A DNA stretch of 64,000 bases from Aquabacterium sp. A7-Y. Lineage in GTDB: Bacteria > Pseudomonadota > Gammaproteobacteria > Burkholderiales > Burkholderiaceae_C. Shown piece by piece: positions 28,917 through 39,027 of this stretch. The stretch is taken from contig NZ_JAPFBW010000013.1 of assembly GCF_026153205.1 (NCBI RefSeq), positions 62,001-126,000 on the forward strand, in the 5' to 3' direction. Made by a program: the position numbers and the translations under genes. How positions within the stretch are numbered: the stretch's first letter is position 1; the number at the start of each line of letters is the position of its first letter. A model generated the notes under the pieces. That model made no database searches and was not told the DNA's origin. It worked only from the letters and a program-made list of their open reading frames with translations.

Positions 28917-30338
28917 TTACTGGAGCCGCGCGGGTTGCGTGCCGCTCCAGGCGTCAGGGTGCTTCACGGCAGCGGCGGCAGCGTCGTTGGCATGCGCCTC
29001 GCCGACGCCAGCGGTCTGCACCGGCCTGGCCTGCACGGGCTGCAAGGGCAGCGTCAGCTCGTCGAAAGGCATCGGCTGGCTGATCAGCGTCGCGTCGCCG
29101 TCGTCATGGGCCGAGGTGCGGCGCACCAGTTGCAACGCCGCCACGTCGAGCGCGGGCGAGCGCGCATAGAAGCTCGCGTTGAGCTGGGTATGGCGCACCA
29201 GGTAATGCCGGAAGCGCTGGTACAGTGCCGCGTCGACGGTTCCCGGGTCGCGCCAGAAGTTCGCCAGCGGCGGCTGCCGCACCAGGCCGTCGATGCTGTA
29301 AAAACACTCGCCGAGCGTCGCCACCGGCGTCTGGTGGAAAAGCGCCTGCAGTCCCGTGGTGCTGTTGACGGTCACCACGCCGCGCGCGTGCTTGAGCAGC
29401 GTGGGCAGGTGCAGGTCGTGCACATAGAGGACCCGCTTCTCGATACCGAGCCGGCTCGCGGTCCGCGCAATGAAGTCGGTGTAGTCGGTATAGGCGCGGT
29501 CCATCGGGTGGTGCTTGAGCACCAGCCAGTGGGCGGGATCGGCATGCCAGGCGAAGGAATCCAACACATCCGCGATCACGTCCTCGACGCTGCCGTAGGG
29601 CGAGTGGTGCAGGATCTGGCTGTCGTTGTGCACTTGCAGGGGCACCAGGAACCACTGCTTGGAGCGGTCCGGCGCGGTCAGCACCTCCATCAGGTGACGC
29701 TGGCCCCAGCCGTGCACGATCTTGCGCACGCCTCCACGCACCCATCGCAGCCCCTCGCCCACCGGGTCGAGGCTGCGATGGTAGACATGGTGAGGAAAGC
29801 GGAATCGCAGCAAGGCCGCCGCCGTGTAGTAGGCGATGGCGCGCAGTGTCATGCGCAGAAAGGTCTGGCCGGTGGGTTTCGGTTGCGTCACCGGTGAGGA
29901 TGGCAGCGACTGATAGAGGGCCGGATCCTTGGGCACGGCTGAATAGCCGTTGACGCCGCCCGCCTCCAGCGTCACGTAGTCGGGACGCAGATAACCTTCC
30001 TCGAACACGAACACCGGCAGCTTCAGCTCTTCGGCGACCTGACGGGCCACCACGTGGATGGGCCGGGTTTGGCCAAACAGGACGATGCAGTCGATCCGCT
30101 TCAAAACCAGCAGCGAGCGCAGCCAGGCGCCCCACTGCTCATGCCGGCCGTGGTAGTCGATGCTGCGCTGACGGCGGTAGAAGAGCTTGTCGCCGCCGTT
30201 GAAGTTGACCTTGTAGACCTTCTGGCCGTGCTCCTCGAGGTAGTCGGCCAGCCTCGCGAAGAAAGCGCCCATGGGTCCCTGCAGCAGCAAGGTGCGACGG
30301 TGCGTCAGCAGGGCGGTGAGCGAGGCGGGGTAAGGCAT
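28917..30338 (-). CDS. kpsS: KpsS-like capsule Kdo transferase
   Basis: KpsS adds the first beta-Kdo residue to lyso-phosphatidylglycerol, starting the poly-Kdo linker that anchors group 2 capsules. This 473-residue protein has the KpsS landmarks: LLLQGPMGAFFARLADYLEE, then KVNFNGGDKLFYRR, then VFEEGYLRPDYVTLE. Further on come FLVPLQVHNDSQILHHSPYG, LVLKHHPMDRAYTDY and VVTVNSTTGLQALFHQTPVA. A low-complexity tail of about 60 residues follows. It is cytoplasmic, working at the inner membrane with KpsC (34210-36246). It is the last gene of the capsule cluster and lies against xthA. A hairpin after rfbC suggests it may have its own promoter in 30339-30514. Confidence 0.9.
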   Translation of the reverse strand: MPYPASLTALLTHRRTLLLQGPMGAFFARLADYLEEHGQKVYKVNFNGGDKLFYRRQRSIDYHGRHEQWGAWLRSLLVLKRIDCIVLFGQTRPIHVVARQVAEELKLPVFVFEEGYLRPDYVTLEAGGVNGYSAVPKDPALYQSLPSSPVTQPKPTGQTFLRMTLRAIAYYTAAALLRFRFPHHVYHRSLDPVGEGLRWVRGGVRKIVHGWGQRHLMEVLTAPDRSKQWFLVPLQVHNDSQILHHSPYGSVEDVIADVLDSFAWHADPAHWLVLKHHPMDRAYTDYTDFIARTASRLGIEKRVLYVHDLHLPTLLKHARGVVTVNSTTGLQALFHQTPVATLGECFYSIDGLVRQPPLANFWRDPGTVDAALYQRFRHYLVRHTQLNASFYARSPALDVAALQLVRRTSAHDDGDATLISQPMPFDELTLPLQPVQARPVQTAGVGEAHANDAAAAAVKHPDAWSGTQPARLQ

Positions 30339-30514
30339 CTACTGCGGTTTCGGCGTACGACGTCAGAACGGGGCGGGTGTTGCTTGCAAGGCAGCCCCGC
30401 CAGCCGGACGGCAGCGCCACGTGGCGACACATTTTCTCGCAAGTGGGTCACAAGGAATTAACGCCCATCTGATAATCAGGGCGCCGGGTGTGTGCCGGAT
30501 GCCACATTTGGGGC

Positions 30515-30548
30515 AAAAACCTCGCCCGTCGGCCAGCCTGCGGCCGAC
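30515..30548 (-). terminator. Probable terminator of the rfb operon
   Basis: GTCGGCC (30528-30534) and GGCCGAC (30542-30548) form a stem. On the minus strand it is followed eight bases later by five T residues. It lies 60 bases past the rfbC stop. Confidence 0.45.
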
Positions 30549-30608
30549 CGAAGGCGGTTTTTCGAGAGGGACTCAAGAATCGCGATGACAGTGTGCAAGC
30601 ACTTGAGG

Positions 30609-31160
30609 CTATGCGAAGGTATCCGCCTGTGCAAAAGCGGTTCCTCGGGCATCTTTGGCGGAAACCAGCGGCGGCGCACCTGCGTCGGGCCAGGCAATGG
30701 CGAGATCGGGGTCGTCCCAGCGGATCGAGCGCTCGGCCTCGGGAGCGTAGTAGTCGGTGGTCTTGTAGAGGAAGTCGGCGCTCTCGCTCAGGACCAGGAA
30801 GCCGTGGGCGAAGCCGGGCGGAAGCCAGAACTGGCGGTGGTTCTCGCCGCTGAGTTCGACCCCCGCCCAGCGCCCGAAGTGAGAGCTGCCGCGCCGCAGG
30901 TCCACCGCGACATCGAACACCCGCCCCTGCGTCACCCGCACCAGCTTGCCCTGCACATGCGGCGCGAGCTGGTAGTGCAGACCGCGCAGCACGCCACGGG
31001 ACGAGCGCGAGTGGTTGTCTTGCACGAAGCTGTAATTCGTGCCGGTTAATTCGTCAAAGCGCTGCTGGTTGAAGCTTTCCATGAAAAACCCGCGCTCATC
31101 GCCGAAGACGCGAGGCTCCAGGATGAGCAGGCCGGGAATGGCGGTCTCGACGATCTTCAT
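30609..31160 (-). CDS. rfbC: dTDP-4-dehydrorhamnose 3,5-epimerase
   Basis: This cupin-fold epimerase converts dTDP-4-keto-6-deoxyglucose to dTDP-4-keto-rhamnose, the third step to dTDP-L-rhamnose. The 183-residue protein shows FGDERGFFMESFNQQRFDE, SRGVLRGLHYQ with the catalytic histidine, and QFWLPPGFAHGFLVLSE. FLYKTTDYYAPEAERSIRWD carries the catalytic tyrosine. Its start overlaps the rfbA stop by one base. It is the last gene of the rfbBDAC block. Confidence 0.97.
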   Translation of the reverse strand: MKIVETAIPGLLILEPRVFGDERGFFMESFNQQRFDELTGTNYSFVQDNHSRSSRGVLRGLHYQLAPHVQGKLVRVTQGRVFDVAVDLRRGSSHFGRWAGVELSGENHRQFWLPPGFAHGFLVLSESADFLYKTTDYYAPEAERSIRWDDPDLAIAWPDAGAPPLVSAKDARGTAFAQADTFA

Positions 31161-32041
31161 CAGAACACTCGCTCCTTCAGCACTTGCTGCAGATAGTGAC
31201 CATAGCCGCTCTTCGCCAGCGGGGCGGCCAGGCGCTCGAGCTGTTCGTCGCCGATCCAGCCCTGCCGCCAGGCGATTTCCTCCGGGCAGCAGATCTTCAG
31301 GCCCTGGCGGGTCTCCAGCGTGTGGATGAACTGGCTGGCGGCGAGCAGGGACTCGTGCGTGCCGGTGTCGAGCCAGGCGTCGCCGCGGCCGAGCAGCTGC
31401 ACGTCGAGCTTGCCGGCTTCCAGGTAAAGGCGGTTCAGGTCGGTGATTTCGAGCTCGCCGCGGGCGCTGGGGCGCAGCCCGCGGGCCAGCCGCACCACCT
31501 CGTCGTCGTAGAAGTACAGGCCCGTGACGGCATAACGGCTCTTGGGCACCTGCGGCTTTTCCTCGATGCTGATGGCCCGCCCGGCGGCGTCGAACTCGAC
31601 CACGCCGTAACGCTGCGGGTCATTGACCGGGTAGGCGAACACGGTGGCGCCGTCGGCTTGGCGGTTGGCCGCGGCGAGGCGGGCGCTCAGGTCGTGGCCG
31701 TAGAAGATGTTGTCGCCGAGCACCAGGGCGCTGGGGGCGCCGGCGAGGAAGGCGTCGCCGATCAGGAAGGCTTGCGCCAGGCCGTCCGGGCTGGGTTGCA
31801 CGGCATAGCTGATCGTCAGGCCCCAGGCGCTGCCGTCGCCCAGCAGCTGCTCGAAGCGCGGGGTGTCCTGCGGCGTGGAGATCACCAGGATCTCGCGGAT
31901 GCCGGCCAGCAGCAGCACGCACAGCGGGTAATAGATCATCGGCTTGTCGTAGACCGGCATGAGCTGCTTGCTCACCGCCAGGGTCACGGGGTGCAGCCGG
32001 GTGCCGGAGCCTCCGGCGAGGATGATGCCTTTGCGCGCCAT
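31160..32041 (-). CDS. rfbA: Glucose-1-phosphate thymidylyltransferase
   Basis: This enzyme makes dTDP-glucose from glucose 1-phosphate and dTTP, the first step to dTDP-L-rhamnose. The 293-residue protein has the nucleotidyltransferase hallmarks [11 protein letters not shown] and [17 protein letters not shown], then [22 protein letters not shown] and [19 protein letters not shown]. Length is typical of RmlA. It lies 64 bases after rfbD and overlaps rfbC by one base. Confidence 0.97.
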   Translation of the reverse strand: MARKGIILAGGSGTRLHPVTLAVSKQLMPVYDKPMIYYPLCVLLLAGIREILVISTPQDTPRFEQLLGDGSAWGLTISYAVQPSPDGLAQAFLIGDAFLAGAPSALVLGDNIFYGHDLSARLAAANRQADGATVFAYPVNDPQRYGVVEFDAAGRAISIEEKPQVPKSRYAVTGLYFYDDEVVRLARGLRPSARGELEITDLNRLYLEAGKLDVQLLGRGDAWLDTGTHESLLAASQFIHTLETRQGLKICCPEEIAWRQGWIGDEQLERLAAPLAKSGYGHYLQQVLKERVF

Positions 32042-32105
32042 GTCGCCTCCGTCGTCTCTGTCGTGGATTTCTTCTGCTCGGATGTCCGTGTCGCCGTCCC
32101 GGCGC

Positions 32106-33044
32106 TCAGCGGCTGGCGTTGGGCAGCACTTCTGCCAGCATGCGCTCCACGCCCTGCTGCCAGGGCGGCAGGTGCAGGCCGAAGGCCGTCTGCAGCCGCG
32201 CCGTCGCCAGGCGCGAGTTGAGCGGCCGGCGGGCCGGCGTCGGAAAGGCTGAGCTGGGCACGGGCTCGATCGCCTCCAGCGGGACCTTGAGAGTGACCCC
32301 CCGGGCCCGGGCCCACTCGATCACGTGGCACGCATAAGCGTGCCAGCTGGTCTCGCCGCCGGCGGCCAGGTGATAGGTGCCGGCGAGTTCGGAGCGGGCT
32401 TGGGCGCTGCGCAAGGCGTGGGCGGTGACATCGGCGACCAGTTCGGCGCCGGTCGGAGCGCCGAACTGATCGGCCACCACCGACAGCCGCTCGCGCTCGG
32501 CCGCCAGCCGCAGCATGGTGCGGGCGAAGTTGCCTCCGCGTGCCGCGTGGACCCAGCTGGTGCGCAGGATCAGGTGGCGACAGCCGCTGGCCCGGATCAG
32601 GCCCTCGCCTTCCAGCTTGCTGCGGCCATAGACATTGAGGGGGCCGGTGGGGTCGTCTTCCGCGCGCCCGCTCGTGCCGGAGCCGTCGAAGACATAGTCG
32701 GTGCTGTAATGGACCAGCCAGGCGCCGAGGGCGGCTGCCTCACGGGCGAGCACGCCGGGGGCCGTGGCATTGATCAGGGTGGCGAGTTCGGGCTCGGCCT
32801 CGGCCTTGTCGACGGCGGTGTGGGCGGCGGCGTTGACGATGATCTCGGGCCGCAGCTGCCGCACGGAGGCAGCCAGCGCTTCGGGTTCCGCGAGGTTGCC
32901 GCAGAGCCCGCGGCCGGGGTCGCCGCTGCGGTCGAGCGCCACCAGGCGGCCCAGCGGCGCCAGGGCGCGCTGCAGCTCCCAGCCGATCTGGCCGTTCCCG
33001 CCCAGCAGCAGGATGGTCGGGAGGCCCAAAGCCGCCGCGCTCAT
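32106..33044 (-). CDS. rfbD: dTDP-4-dehydrorhamnose reductase
   Basis: This SDR-type reductase makes dTDP-L-rhamnose with NAD(P)H. The 312-residue protein starts [20 protein letters not shown] with the Rossmann motif GGNGQIG. It has the [13 protein letters not shown] segment, the catalytic region [10 protein letters not shown], and [11 protein letters not shown] with Tyr and Lys. ATG 33044 overlaps the rfbB stop by four bases (ATGA), so translation is coupled; upstream open frame is antisense-like noise. Confidence 0.97.
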   Translation of the reverse strand: MSAAALGLPTILLLGGNGQIGWELQRALAPLGRLVALDRSGDPGRGLCGNLAEPEALAASVRQLRPEIIVNAAAHTAVDKAEAEPELATLINATAPGVLAREAAALGAWLVHYSTDYVFDGSGTSGRAEDDPTGPLNVYGRSKLEGEGLIRASGCRHLILRTSWVHAARGGNFARTMLRLAAERERLSVVADQFGAPTGAELVADVTAHALRSAQARSELAGTYHLAAGGETSWHAYACHVIEWARARGVTLKVPLEAIEPVPSSAFPTPARRPLNSRLATARLQTAFGLHLPPWQQGVERMLAEVLPNASR

Positions 33045-34108
33045 GCACCCGCTCCCGGCGCGTATTGCGTCGCCAGCCACTGGCGGTAGGCGCCACTCTG
33101 AACTTCGGCCACCCAGTCGGGATGGTCCAGGTACCACTGCACCGTCTTGCGGATGCCGGTCTCGAAGGTCTCGGCAGGGCGCCAGCCCAACTCACGCTCG
33201 ATCTTGCGGGCGTCGATGGCGTAACGACGGTCGTGGCCGGGGCGGTCCTTGACGAAGGTGACCAGGCGCCGGTAGGGGCCGGCGGGGTCGGGGCGCAATT
33301 CGTCGAGCAGGTCGCAGACCGTGTGCACGATCTCCAGGTTGGTCTTCTCGTTCCAGCCGCCGATGTTGTAGGTCTCGCCCGGCCGCCCGGCGGCCAGCAC
33401 CGCCCGGATGCCGGCGGCATGGTCCTTCACGTAGAGCCAGTCGCGCACGTTCTGGCCGTCGCCGTAGACCGGCAGCGGCTTGCCGGCCAGCGCGTTGACG
33501 ATCATCAGCGGGATCAGCTTTTCCGGAAAGTGCCAGGGACCGTAGTTGTTGGAGCAGTTGGTCGTGAGCACCGGCAGCCCGTAGGTGTGGTGCCAGGCGC
33601 GCACCAGGTGGTCGCTGGCGGCCTTGCTGGCGGAGTAGGGGCTGTTGGGCTGGTAGGGATGGTCCTCGGTGAAGGCGGCATCGCCCGGCCCCAGCGAGCC
33701 GTACACCTCGTCGGTGGAGACGTGGTGGAAGCGGAAGGCGCCTTGCTCGTCGGCCGGCAGCGCGGACCAGTGGGCGCGCGCGGCCTCCAGCAGCGTGAAG
33801 CTGCCTTCGACATTGGTGCGCACGAAGGCGGCGGGGCCGTGGATGGAACGGTCGACGTGGCTCTCGGCGGCGAAATGCACGATGGCGCGTGGCCGGTAGC
33901 GCGACAGCAGGCTGTCGAGCAGCGGGCGGTCGCAGATGTCGCCGTGCACGAACACGTGGCGGGCGTCGCCCTGCAGTGCGGCCAGGTTGCGCAGATTGCC
34001 GGCGTAGGTGAGGGCGTCGAGGTTGACGACCGGCTCGCTGGTCTCGGCCACCCAGTCGAGGACGAAGTTGCTGCCTATGAAGCCGGCGCCGCCGGTGACG
34101 AGGATCAT
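33041..34108 (-). CDS. rfbB: dTDP-glucose 4,6-dehydratase
   Basis: This extended SDR enzyme converts dTDP-glucose to dTDP-4-keto-6-deoxyglucose. The 355-residue protein has the NAD motif [26 protein letters not shown], the active site [11 protein letters not shown], and [15 protein letters not shown] with Tyr and Lys. [18 protein letters not shown] is the family hallmark. It is the first gene of the rfbBDAC block, so a promoter should lie in the 101 bases after kpsC. The order B-D-A-C is usual in proteobacterial polysaccharide loci. Confidence 0.97.
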   Translation of the reverse strand: MILVTGGAGFIGSNFVLDWVAETSEPVVNLDALTYAGNLRNLAALQGDARHVFVHGDICDRPLLDSLLSRYRPRAIVHFAAESHVDRSIHGPAAFVRTNVEGSFTLLEAARAHWSALPADEQGAFRFHHVSTDEVYGSLGPGDAAFTEDHPYQPNSPYSASKAASDHLVRAWHHTYGLPVLTTNCSNNYGPWHFPEKLIPLMIVNALAGKPLPVYGDGQNVRDWLYVKDHAAGIRAVLAAGRPGETYNIGGWNEKTNLEIVHTVCDLLDELRPDPAGPYRRLVTFVKDRPGHDRRYAIDARKIERELGWRPAETFETGIRKTVQWYLDHPDWVAEVQSGAYRQWLATQYAPGAGA

Positions 34109-34209
34109 CGATGTACCACCTTGGTCCGCGGCCCGGTTGCCATGTCGGCAGCCGGGGCCGTGTGCATGAGGCGCATTGTCACCTGCTCCGGCCCGCGATC
34201 GCTCGTTCT

Positions 34210-36246
34210 TCAGCGGCTACGCCAGCTCAGCAACCAGCGCAGCACCTTGCGCCAGGGCGGCAAGGTGCCAGGGCCGGCGGCACGCCAGGCCAGCAGTTCG
34301 TCGAGCGCCCGCTCGGGCGTGGTAAAGGCACGGGTCGTGCGGCTCACGTAGGCGGGGTAGAGGATCAACACGCCGGCCACCAGTTCGTCCAGCGTCAAGC
34401 GGCGGCTGCGGCGCGGGATCGACAGCATGTCGTGCGTCAGGCCCCAGCCGGCATAGAAAGGCGCGCCGTGGCAAACCACCGCCTTGCCGCGCAGCAGCGC
34501 CTCGAAGCCGGCCAGCGAGGTCAGCACGTGCACCTCGTCGACAGCGTCCAGCAGGGCGTGCATCGGCACGTCGACCACCACCTCGTCGCACTCCAGCGCA
34601 GCCCGGTCTTCGCCCTGGCCCTGCTTGCGCAGTTTGGCGACCACGTCGGGATGGGGCTTGTAGATCAGGTGGGCGTCGGGAGCCGCCTTGCGGGCCGCGC
34701 CCAGCAGGGCCATGTTGCTGCGAAGGCCGAGTGCACCATAGGTGATGGAGGCGTCGGACTCGACCTGCCCGGGCACCAGCACGACCCGCTTTGCGCCTGG
34801 CGGACGTGTCCAGGCCCCGGTGCCCACGTTGTACTTGGTGACCCCGGAGGCCGCGATGCGTTCGCGCAGCACACGGGCGCGTTCGATCAGGGCGGCATCG
34901 AAACCTTCGTTCTGGAGCAGATGCTCCAGGTCCGACGGCGCGGTGGCGTCGTAGTAGATGCCGCGGCCATCCATCACCCAGGACAAGGGCCGCACGAGGT
35001 CGGCACCGAGACCGACGGAGCGGATGAAGCCGTCTTCGAGGCGGATGACGTGCGGGGTCCGGCCCGCTCCCGATACCGTCGCCTCCCCTTCAGCGGGCGA
35101 CGAGGGCGAAGTGGGCGCCTCGCGCCGCCCCCACACTGCCAGCGTGGCACCGGCGGGCGCGTCTGCGGCACGCGGGACGAAGCTGACCCGACTGCCGCTG
35201 AAGAAGGCGCGGACGATGGGCCTTTTCCAGTGTGAGAAGCCGATGGCGTGCACCTGCGCCGGGAAGCGCTCGCGCATGCGCCGCTGCAGTCCCATCCACT
35301 CCAACAGGCGCTCGGGCTCACAACGCTGCAGCGTTTCCGGATCGAGATAGCGCGGGTACTCGATCAACGCGGCGTGAACCAGCTCTTCAAGCTTCACGTG
35401 ATGCCCGGTACGCCGGCGCTCGGGGGCCTGCAACTCGTCGCCCGTCAACCCCCAGCCCGCGTAAAACGGCATACCGAAAGTCCGCACCGGCTTGCCCCAG
35501 AGCAGCCCTTCGAAGCCCATCTGTGAGGTGACGCAGTACACCGCATGGGCGGGCTCGAGCAGCGAGGGCGGGTGCGCGTCGGAGGCCAGCAGCGTCACCC
35601 GCGAGGCCTGGCCCGGTGACAACGCGCTGAAGTGGCCGCGCTTGCGGCCGGAGATGACGTCCGGGTGGACTTTCAGGATCACCGGCAGTTGTGGATGCTC
35701 GTCCAGCGCGGCTTCGAGCATGCGTTGGAAGCTGTGCACATCGGCCAGGCCATAGCGGATGGAGGCGTCGCCGAAGGTTTGGTCTATCGCCAGCACGTAG
35801 GGACCGGCCATTGGAGGCGGAAGCTCGCGCGCGTGGTTGTATTTGGAGAGGCGGACGCTGCACCAGAGGGACCGTATGCTCGCCGCGCGCTGCAGCTGGG
35901 CTTCGGAATGCACGGCCGCGATGAGACGCTCTACCCGCGAGGGCCCTGTGGCGTCATAGTAGATGCCTTGGTCGTCCAACACTATGGAGAGCGGGGGCTC
36001 CACGGAGCCGAGGCGGACGGACCGAATGAAGCCGTCCTCGAGATACCAGGTAGGTAGCCCGTGGCGCTCGCCAACGCGCCGCGCCTTTTCAGCACTCGGC
36101 TTCCTCCCCCATGCCAGCACGCCGGTCAGTTCGGCGACCGGGTGGCGGTGCGACACCACGCGGCAGTCGTCCAGCAGCGACGGCAGGGTCGCAATCCCCC
36201 GGACCCCGGAGCTGACAGCGGCAAGAATGCGACTTGGACTTCTCAT
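34210..36246 (-). CDS. kpsC: KpsC-like capsule Kdo transferase, duplicated domains
   Basis: KpsC extends the poly-Kdo linker on the capsule lipid anchor with two GT modules. The 678-residue protein shows the internal duplication. [13 protein letters not shown] and [13 protein letters not shown] mark the starts of the two halves, each followed by [10 protein letters not shown] or [10 protein letters not shown]. Each half later has a phosphate-site stretch ([16 protein letters not shown]) and the hallmark [10 protein letters not shown] or [10 protein letters not shown]. Length is normal. I used ATG 36246. A GTG at 36273 would overlap the upstream methyltransferase by seven bases. Acting with KpsS it predicts a Kdo-anchored, ABC-exported capsule. 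Confidence 0.92.
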   Translation of the reverse strand: MRSPSRILAAVSSGVRGIATLPSLLDDCRVVSHRHPVAELTGVLAWGRKPSAEKARRVGERHGLPTWYLEDGFIRSVRLGSVEPPLSIVLDDQGIYYDATGPSRVERLIAAVHSEAQLQRAASIRSLWCSVRLSKYNHARELPPPMAGPYVLAIDQTFGDASIRYGLADVHSFQRMLEAALDEHPQLPVILKVHPDVISGRKRGHFSALSPGQASRVTLLASDAHPPSLLEPAHAVYCVTSQMGFEGLLWGKPVRTFGMPFYAGWGLTGDELQAPERRRTGHHVKLEELVHAALIEYPRYLDPETLQRCEPERLLEWMGLQRRMRERFPAQVHAIGFSHWKRPIVRAFFSGSRVSFVPRAADAPAGATLAVWGRREAPTSPSSPAEGEATVSGAGRTPHVIRLEDGFIRSVGLGADLVRPLSWVMDGRGIYYDATAPSDLEHLLQNEGFDAALIERARVLRERIAASGVTKYNVGTGAWTRPPGAKRVVLVPGQVESDASITYGALGLRSNMALLGAARKAAPDAHLIYKPHPDVVAKLRKQGQGEDRAALECDEVVVDVPMHALLDAVDEVHVLTSLAGFEALLRGKAVVCHGAPFYAGWGLTHDMLSIPRRSRRLTLDELVAGVLILYPAYVSRTTRAFTTPERALDELLAWRAAGPGTLPPWRKVLRWLLSWRSR

Positions 36247-36266
36247 CGATGGACCGAAGGACCCGT

Positions 36267-36956
36267 TCACCACTGCAGGTGAACGAATTCCCAGGTCGGG
36301 GAGGCATTGAAGCTGTTGCCCGGCTCCTTGTAGCCAAGTGAAGCCAGGAAGACGGCGAGCTCTCGCAAGTGCTCCTGCGTATGGGCCTCCACGAAAATCT
36401 GAGGCTTGAATTGCTCGATCACGCGCCGGGCCCCTTTCAAGACTTCCAACTCCATGCCTTCAACGTCTATTTTCATCAGCGAAACGGGATCATAGACGAG
36501 TTCATCGATGGGCGAACAGACGACGGTGTGCCGCGCTGCGTACAGTGCGCTATTCGTGCGAGTTTCGAAGGTGCCGTGCGAGGCCGCGATGCCGACCGGG
36601 AACGGCTGGATTTTTGCATCCAGCTTGTTTTCCGATCGATTCTTCAGGATGAGTTCATAATGATTCGGGAACGGCTCGAACGCGATCACCCGGGTGCTGG
36701 GGGCGAACAGGGAGAAATACACGGAGTGGTGCCCGCAATTCGCTCCGATATCGAGAAAAACACCGGAACGCGCAGTTCGCGTGATATATCCGAGCATTTT
36801 ATGCTCGTAGAATTTTTCCTGGGACAGGCTTTCGTCGACCCTGGAGCCGGGCTCGCAGTTCACCCGGACAATGCGGCCGGCGTGAAGAAACTGGTGCGTC
36901 GCGATTGAATCTGTCATTTTACGGTCATGGCGTTCCATCAGAGACTCCGTCGTCAA
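36267..36956 (-). CDS. FkbM-family methyltransferase
   Basis: This 229-residue protein is an FkbM-type SAM-dependent O-methyltransferase. The SAM-binding motif is GVFLDIGANCGHHSVYFS, followed by VIAFEPFPNHYELILKN and the family hallmark LMKIDVEGMELEVLKGA. In polysaccharide loci such enzymes usually O-methylate sugars, which caps chains or changes antigenicity. It lies three bases after the next methyltransferase gene and 20 bases before kpsC, within one minus-strand block. Its base composition is visibly lower in G+C than the kps genes, as is common for variable capsule genes. Confidence 0.88.
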   Translation of the reverse strand: MTTESLMERHDRKMTDSIATHQFLHAGRIVRVNCEPGSRVDESLSQEKFYEHKMLGYITRTARSGVFLDIGANCGHHSVYFSLFAPSTRVIAFEPFPNHYELILKNRSENKLDAKIQPFPVGIAASHGTFETRTNSALYAARHTVVCSPIDELVYDPVSLMKIDVEGMELEVLKGARRVIEQFKPQIFVEAHTQEHLRELAVFLASLGYKEPGNSFNASPTWEFVHLQW

Positions 36957-36959
36957 GAT

Positions 36960-37664
36960 CTATTGGGGCGCAAGCGCGAAGGCGAATTGCCCGCAATACA
37001 CCAATTTTCTGTAATTGATGATTTTTTCGTGCCTTTTTTCCTGCCTTGCCTTCGCCTCGATCTCCCGATTGACGGGGGACTCCTCCGTGAAATAATGCGA
37101 CATCGACGCCGGTCTTCCTTGATAACTGCGCTGCATCAAGGTGAACCCATCAATGCCCGGCCGGAATTCCACTAGATTCAAACCCGCATCCTCCGCGATG
37201 CGCTTGAATCCGTAGATCGTGAAGTTCCACATGCTGTAGGAGTGGTAGGGCTCGAACTGCGAGGTCTGTCCGATGAACAGACCCTCCTTTTTCAACACCC
37301 GGGCAATCTCCCGTAGCGCCAATTCCGGCTTCCGCACGTGTTCGAGCACCTGCTTCGAAAACACGAGGGCATAGCTCGCGTTGGGCAGGGGCAGTTCATA
37401 GCCGTCGTAGGTCATGAAGTGCCCGTCGGTTCGTCTTCGCGAGGCCACCTCGGGCGAGGCCGCGATGTCGATGCCAGTCCATCTCGTCTTGGGCAAGAGA
37501 CGTTTGAACAGGTCGATCGAGCGTCCATCGCCGCAGCCGAAGTCGAGCACCTCGGAAGGAAGAAAACCTCGGGCGACCCGCGCTTCCAGCACCGACTCAG
37601 CACTGGCCTGGCGGCAGTCGTCTTCCGGAATCGCGGCCTTCAAAAAGTCGTAGAGTTCCTGCAC
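36960..37664 (-). CDS. Class I SAM-dependent methyltransferase
   Basis: This 234-residue protein has the Methyltransf_11-type core: SAM motif EVLDFGCGDGRSIDLFK, then RWTGIDIAASPEV, then ALVFSKQVLEHVRKPELALR and ARVLKKEGLFIGQTSQFE. I chose a GTG start at 37664 with GGGGAG eight bases upstream, just past the stop of the glycosyltransferase gene (37669). The frame is open upstream, but that is antisense-like overlap. The chain C-terminus contains HEKIINYRKLVYCGQ. It may methylate a sugar or a phosphate terminus of the capsule; the acceptor is unknown. Confidence 0.82.
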   Translation of the reverse strand: MQELYDFLKAAIPEDDCRQASAESVLEARVARGFLPSEVLDFGCGDGRSIDLFKRLLPKTRWTGIDIAASPEVASRRRTDGHFMTYDGYELPLPNASYALVFSKQVLEHVRKPELALREIARVLKKEGLFIGQTSQFEPYHSYSMWNFTIYGFKRIAEDAGLNLVEFRPGIDGFTLMQRSYQGRPASMSHYFTEESPVNREIEAKARQEKRHEKIINYRKLVYCGQFAFALAPQ

Positions 37665-37668
37665 CTGC

Positions 37669-39027
37669 TTACTCCCCTCGGCGACTGGCGGGCTCGAGAT
37701 GATTCCCGCTCGCGGACGCCGGCAGATCTTCGGTCTGCCGCGCATCGGCCCGGCGTACGAGATCGAGCCATCCGGCAGCGACCACCCCCGGCGCGAACGC
37801 CGCCATCGACGCGGGCCCTGCCGCCCCCAGCAAGGCGCGCAGTTCGGGGTTCTTGAGGAGAACCTCAAGCGCATCGGCCAGGGCTTGCGCTCGATCCCCG
37901 CCATACTGGGCAGGATCGGCCAACAAACCGTTGGAGCCGTGAACGATCAGGCTGTTGGTCCCCGGGCAGTCGGCAAACCCCACTGCGGGCAGACCTTTCA
38001 ACAAGGCTTCGGCGGTGACGAGGCCAAAGCCTTCGAAACGCGAGGGCATGCAAAAAATCTTCGCCCGGGCGTAGTGCGACATCACGTCGTCGGACTCGCC
38101 TTTGAGATGAAACGAGGAGGCCACGCCCGCCTCCGCGATCTGGGCCTCGATCTGTTTGCGCAGCGGCCCGTTGCCGTACAACTCGATCTGCCAGTCTGGA
38201 TATGCTCGATGAAGGCGCGCCCACGCCTGGATCAAGGTCGCATGGTCCTTGGCGGGCGACAGTCGCCCGACCACGATGATCATGTTGCGCTGGGGGTCCG
38301 GCTCCGCGGGACGCGCCATCTCGCCGGACACAAAAACGGCGTTCGGCAACACCGTCATCCGCTTCTGCAGACTGGGGGGAAACCAGTCGCGGAACTCAGG
38401 CAGGAGCACCGTGATACCCGCGGCCATCCTCAGCGCGTGCAAACGCAGGAAACGATCAAAGGGATTCGCGTCCCAGCGTTCCCACTTGGTGAAGTCGTGC
38501 TCGGGCACATTGTGCAATGAAGCGACGACAGGAATGCCGGTGCCCATGCACGCGATCAGCGTGTCAGTCGTCGCGCTCGGTTGAAAGGCGATCACCAACC
38601 GGGGACGGTGGGCCCGCAGAAAACTGCGCAGCGCCTTGATGAACCACCGATGCTGCCGCCACCAGGTGAAAAAACTCGCCGGGAACCTGTATTTCAACGC
38701 CGCGCGGCCTTTCGGCGCCCCTCGCGGAGCCGACCCTGTTTCCGGGAGCTTGGGCCGGTCCTTGGGCCGCACCGAGAGCACGTGGACACTCCGTCGGAGT
38801 TCGAAAAACGGGCGCCCGGGAGGATCAGCATGGTAGATGGTGACCGGAATGCCGGCATCCGCGAGCGCATTTGCGACGTTGCACAACACCTTTTCGGCGC
38901 CCCCGGCGCGCCCGACCACGGTGCGAATGACAAAGGCCACGTGGGGCAGAGCGGCGTCGGAAGGCGACACGACGGGCCAGCGATGGGCGAGGTGCGTGAC
39001 GCCTGTCAGAGTGTCAGCGGGGTTCAT
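37669..39027 (-). CDS. GT4-type glycosyltransferase
   Basis: This 452-residue protein is a GT-B fold retaining glycosyltransferase. It has a donor-side N-terminus (FVIRTVVGRAGGAEKVLCNV), the hinge region IIVVGRLSPAKDHATLIQAW, and the GT4 donor-site motif PSRFEGFGLVTAEALLKGLP with the conserved glutamates. ATG 39027 overlaps the upstream GT2 stop by four bases. It probably transfers one sugar of the capsule repeat from a nucleotide-sugar donor; dTDP-rhamnose is available from the rfb genes. The C-terminal 40 residues are not family-like. Confidence 0.88.
   Translation of the reverse strand: MNPADTLTGVTHLAHRWPVVSPSDAALPHVAFVIRTVVGRAGGAEKVLCNVANALADAGIPVTIYHADPPGRPFFELRRSVHVLSVRPKDRPKLPETGSAPRGAPKGRAALKYRFPASFFTWWRQHRWFIKALRSFLRAHRPRLVIAFQPSATTDTLIACMGTGIPVVASLHNVPEHDFTKWERWDANPFDRFLRLHALRMAAGITVLLPEFRDWFPPSLQKRMTVLPNAVFVSGEMARPAEPDPQRNMIIVVGRLSPAKDHATLIQAWARLHRAYPDWQIELYGNGPLRKQIEAQIAEAGVASSFHLKGESDDVMSHYARAKIFCMPSRFEGFGLVTAEALLKGLPAVGFADCPGTNSLIVHGSNGLLADPAQYGGDRAQALADALEVLLKNPELRALLGAAGPASMAAFAPGVVAAGWLDLVRRADARQTEDLPASASGNHLEPASRRGE

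Noticed and set aside
36246-36273. GTG at 36273 as the kpsC start
   Set aside because: It would overlap the methyltransferase gene and lacks a ribosome-binding site, though ATG 36246 is not much better supported.
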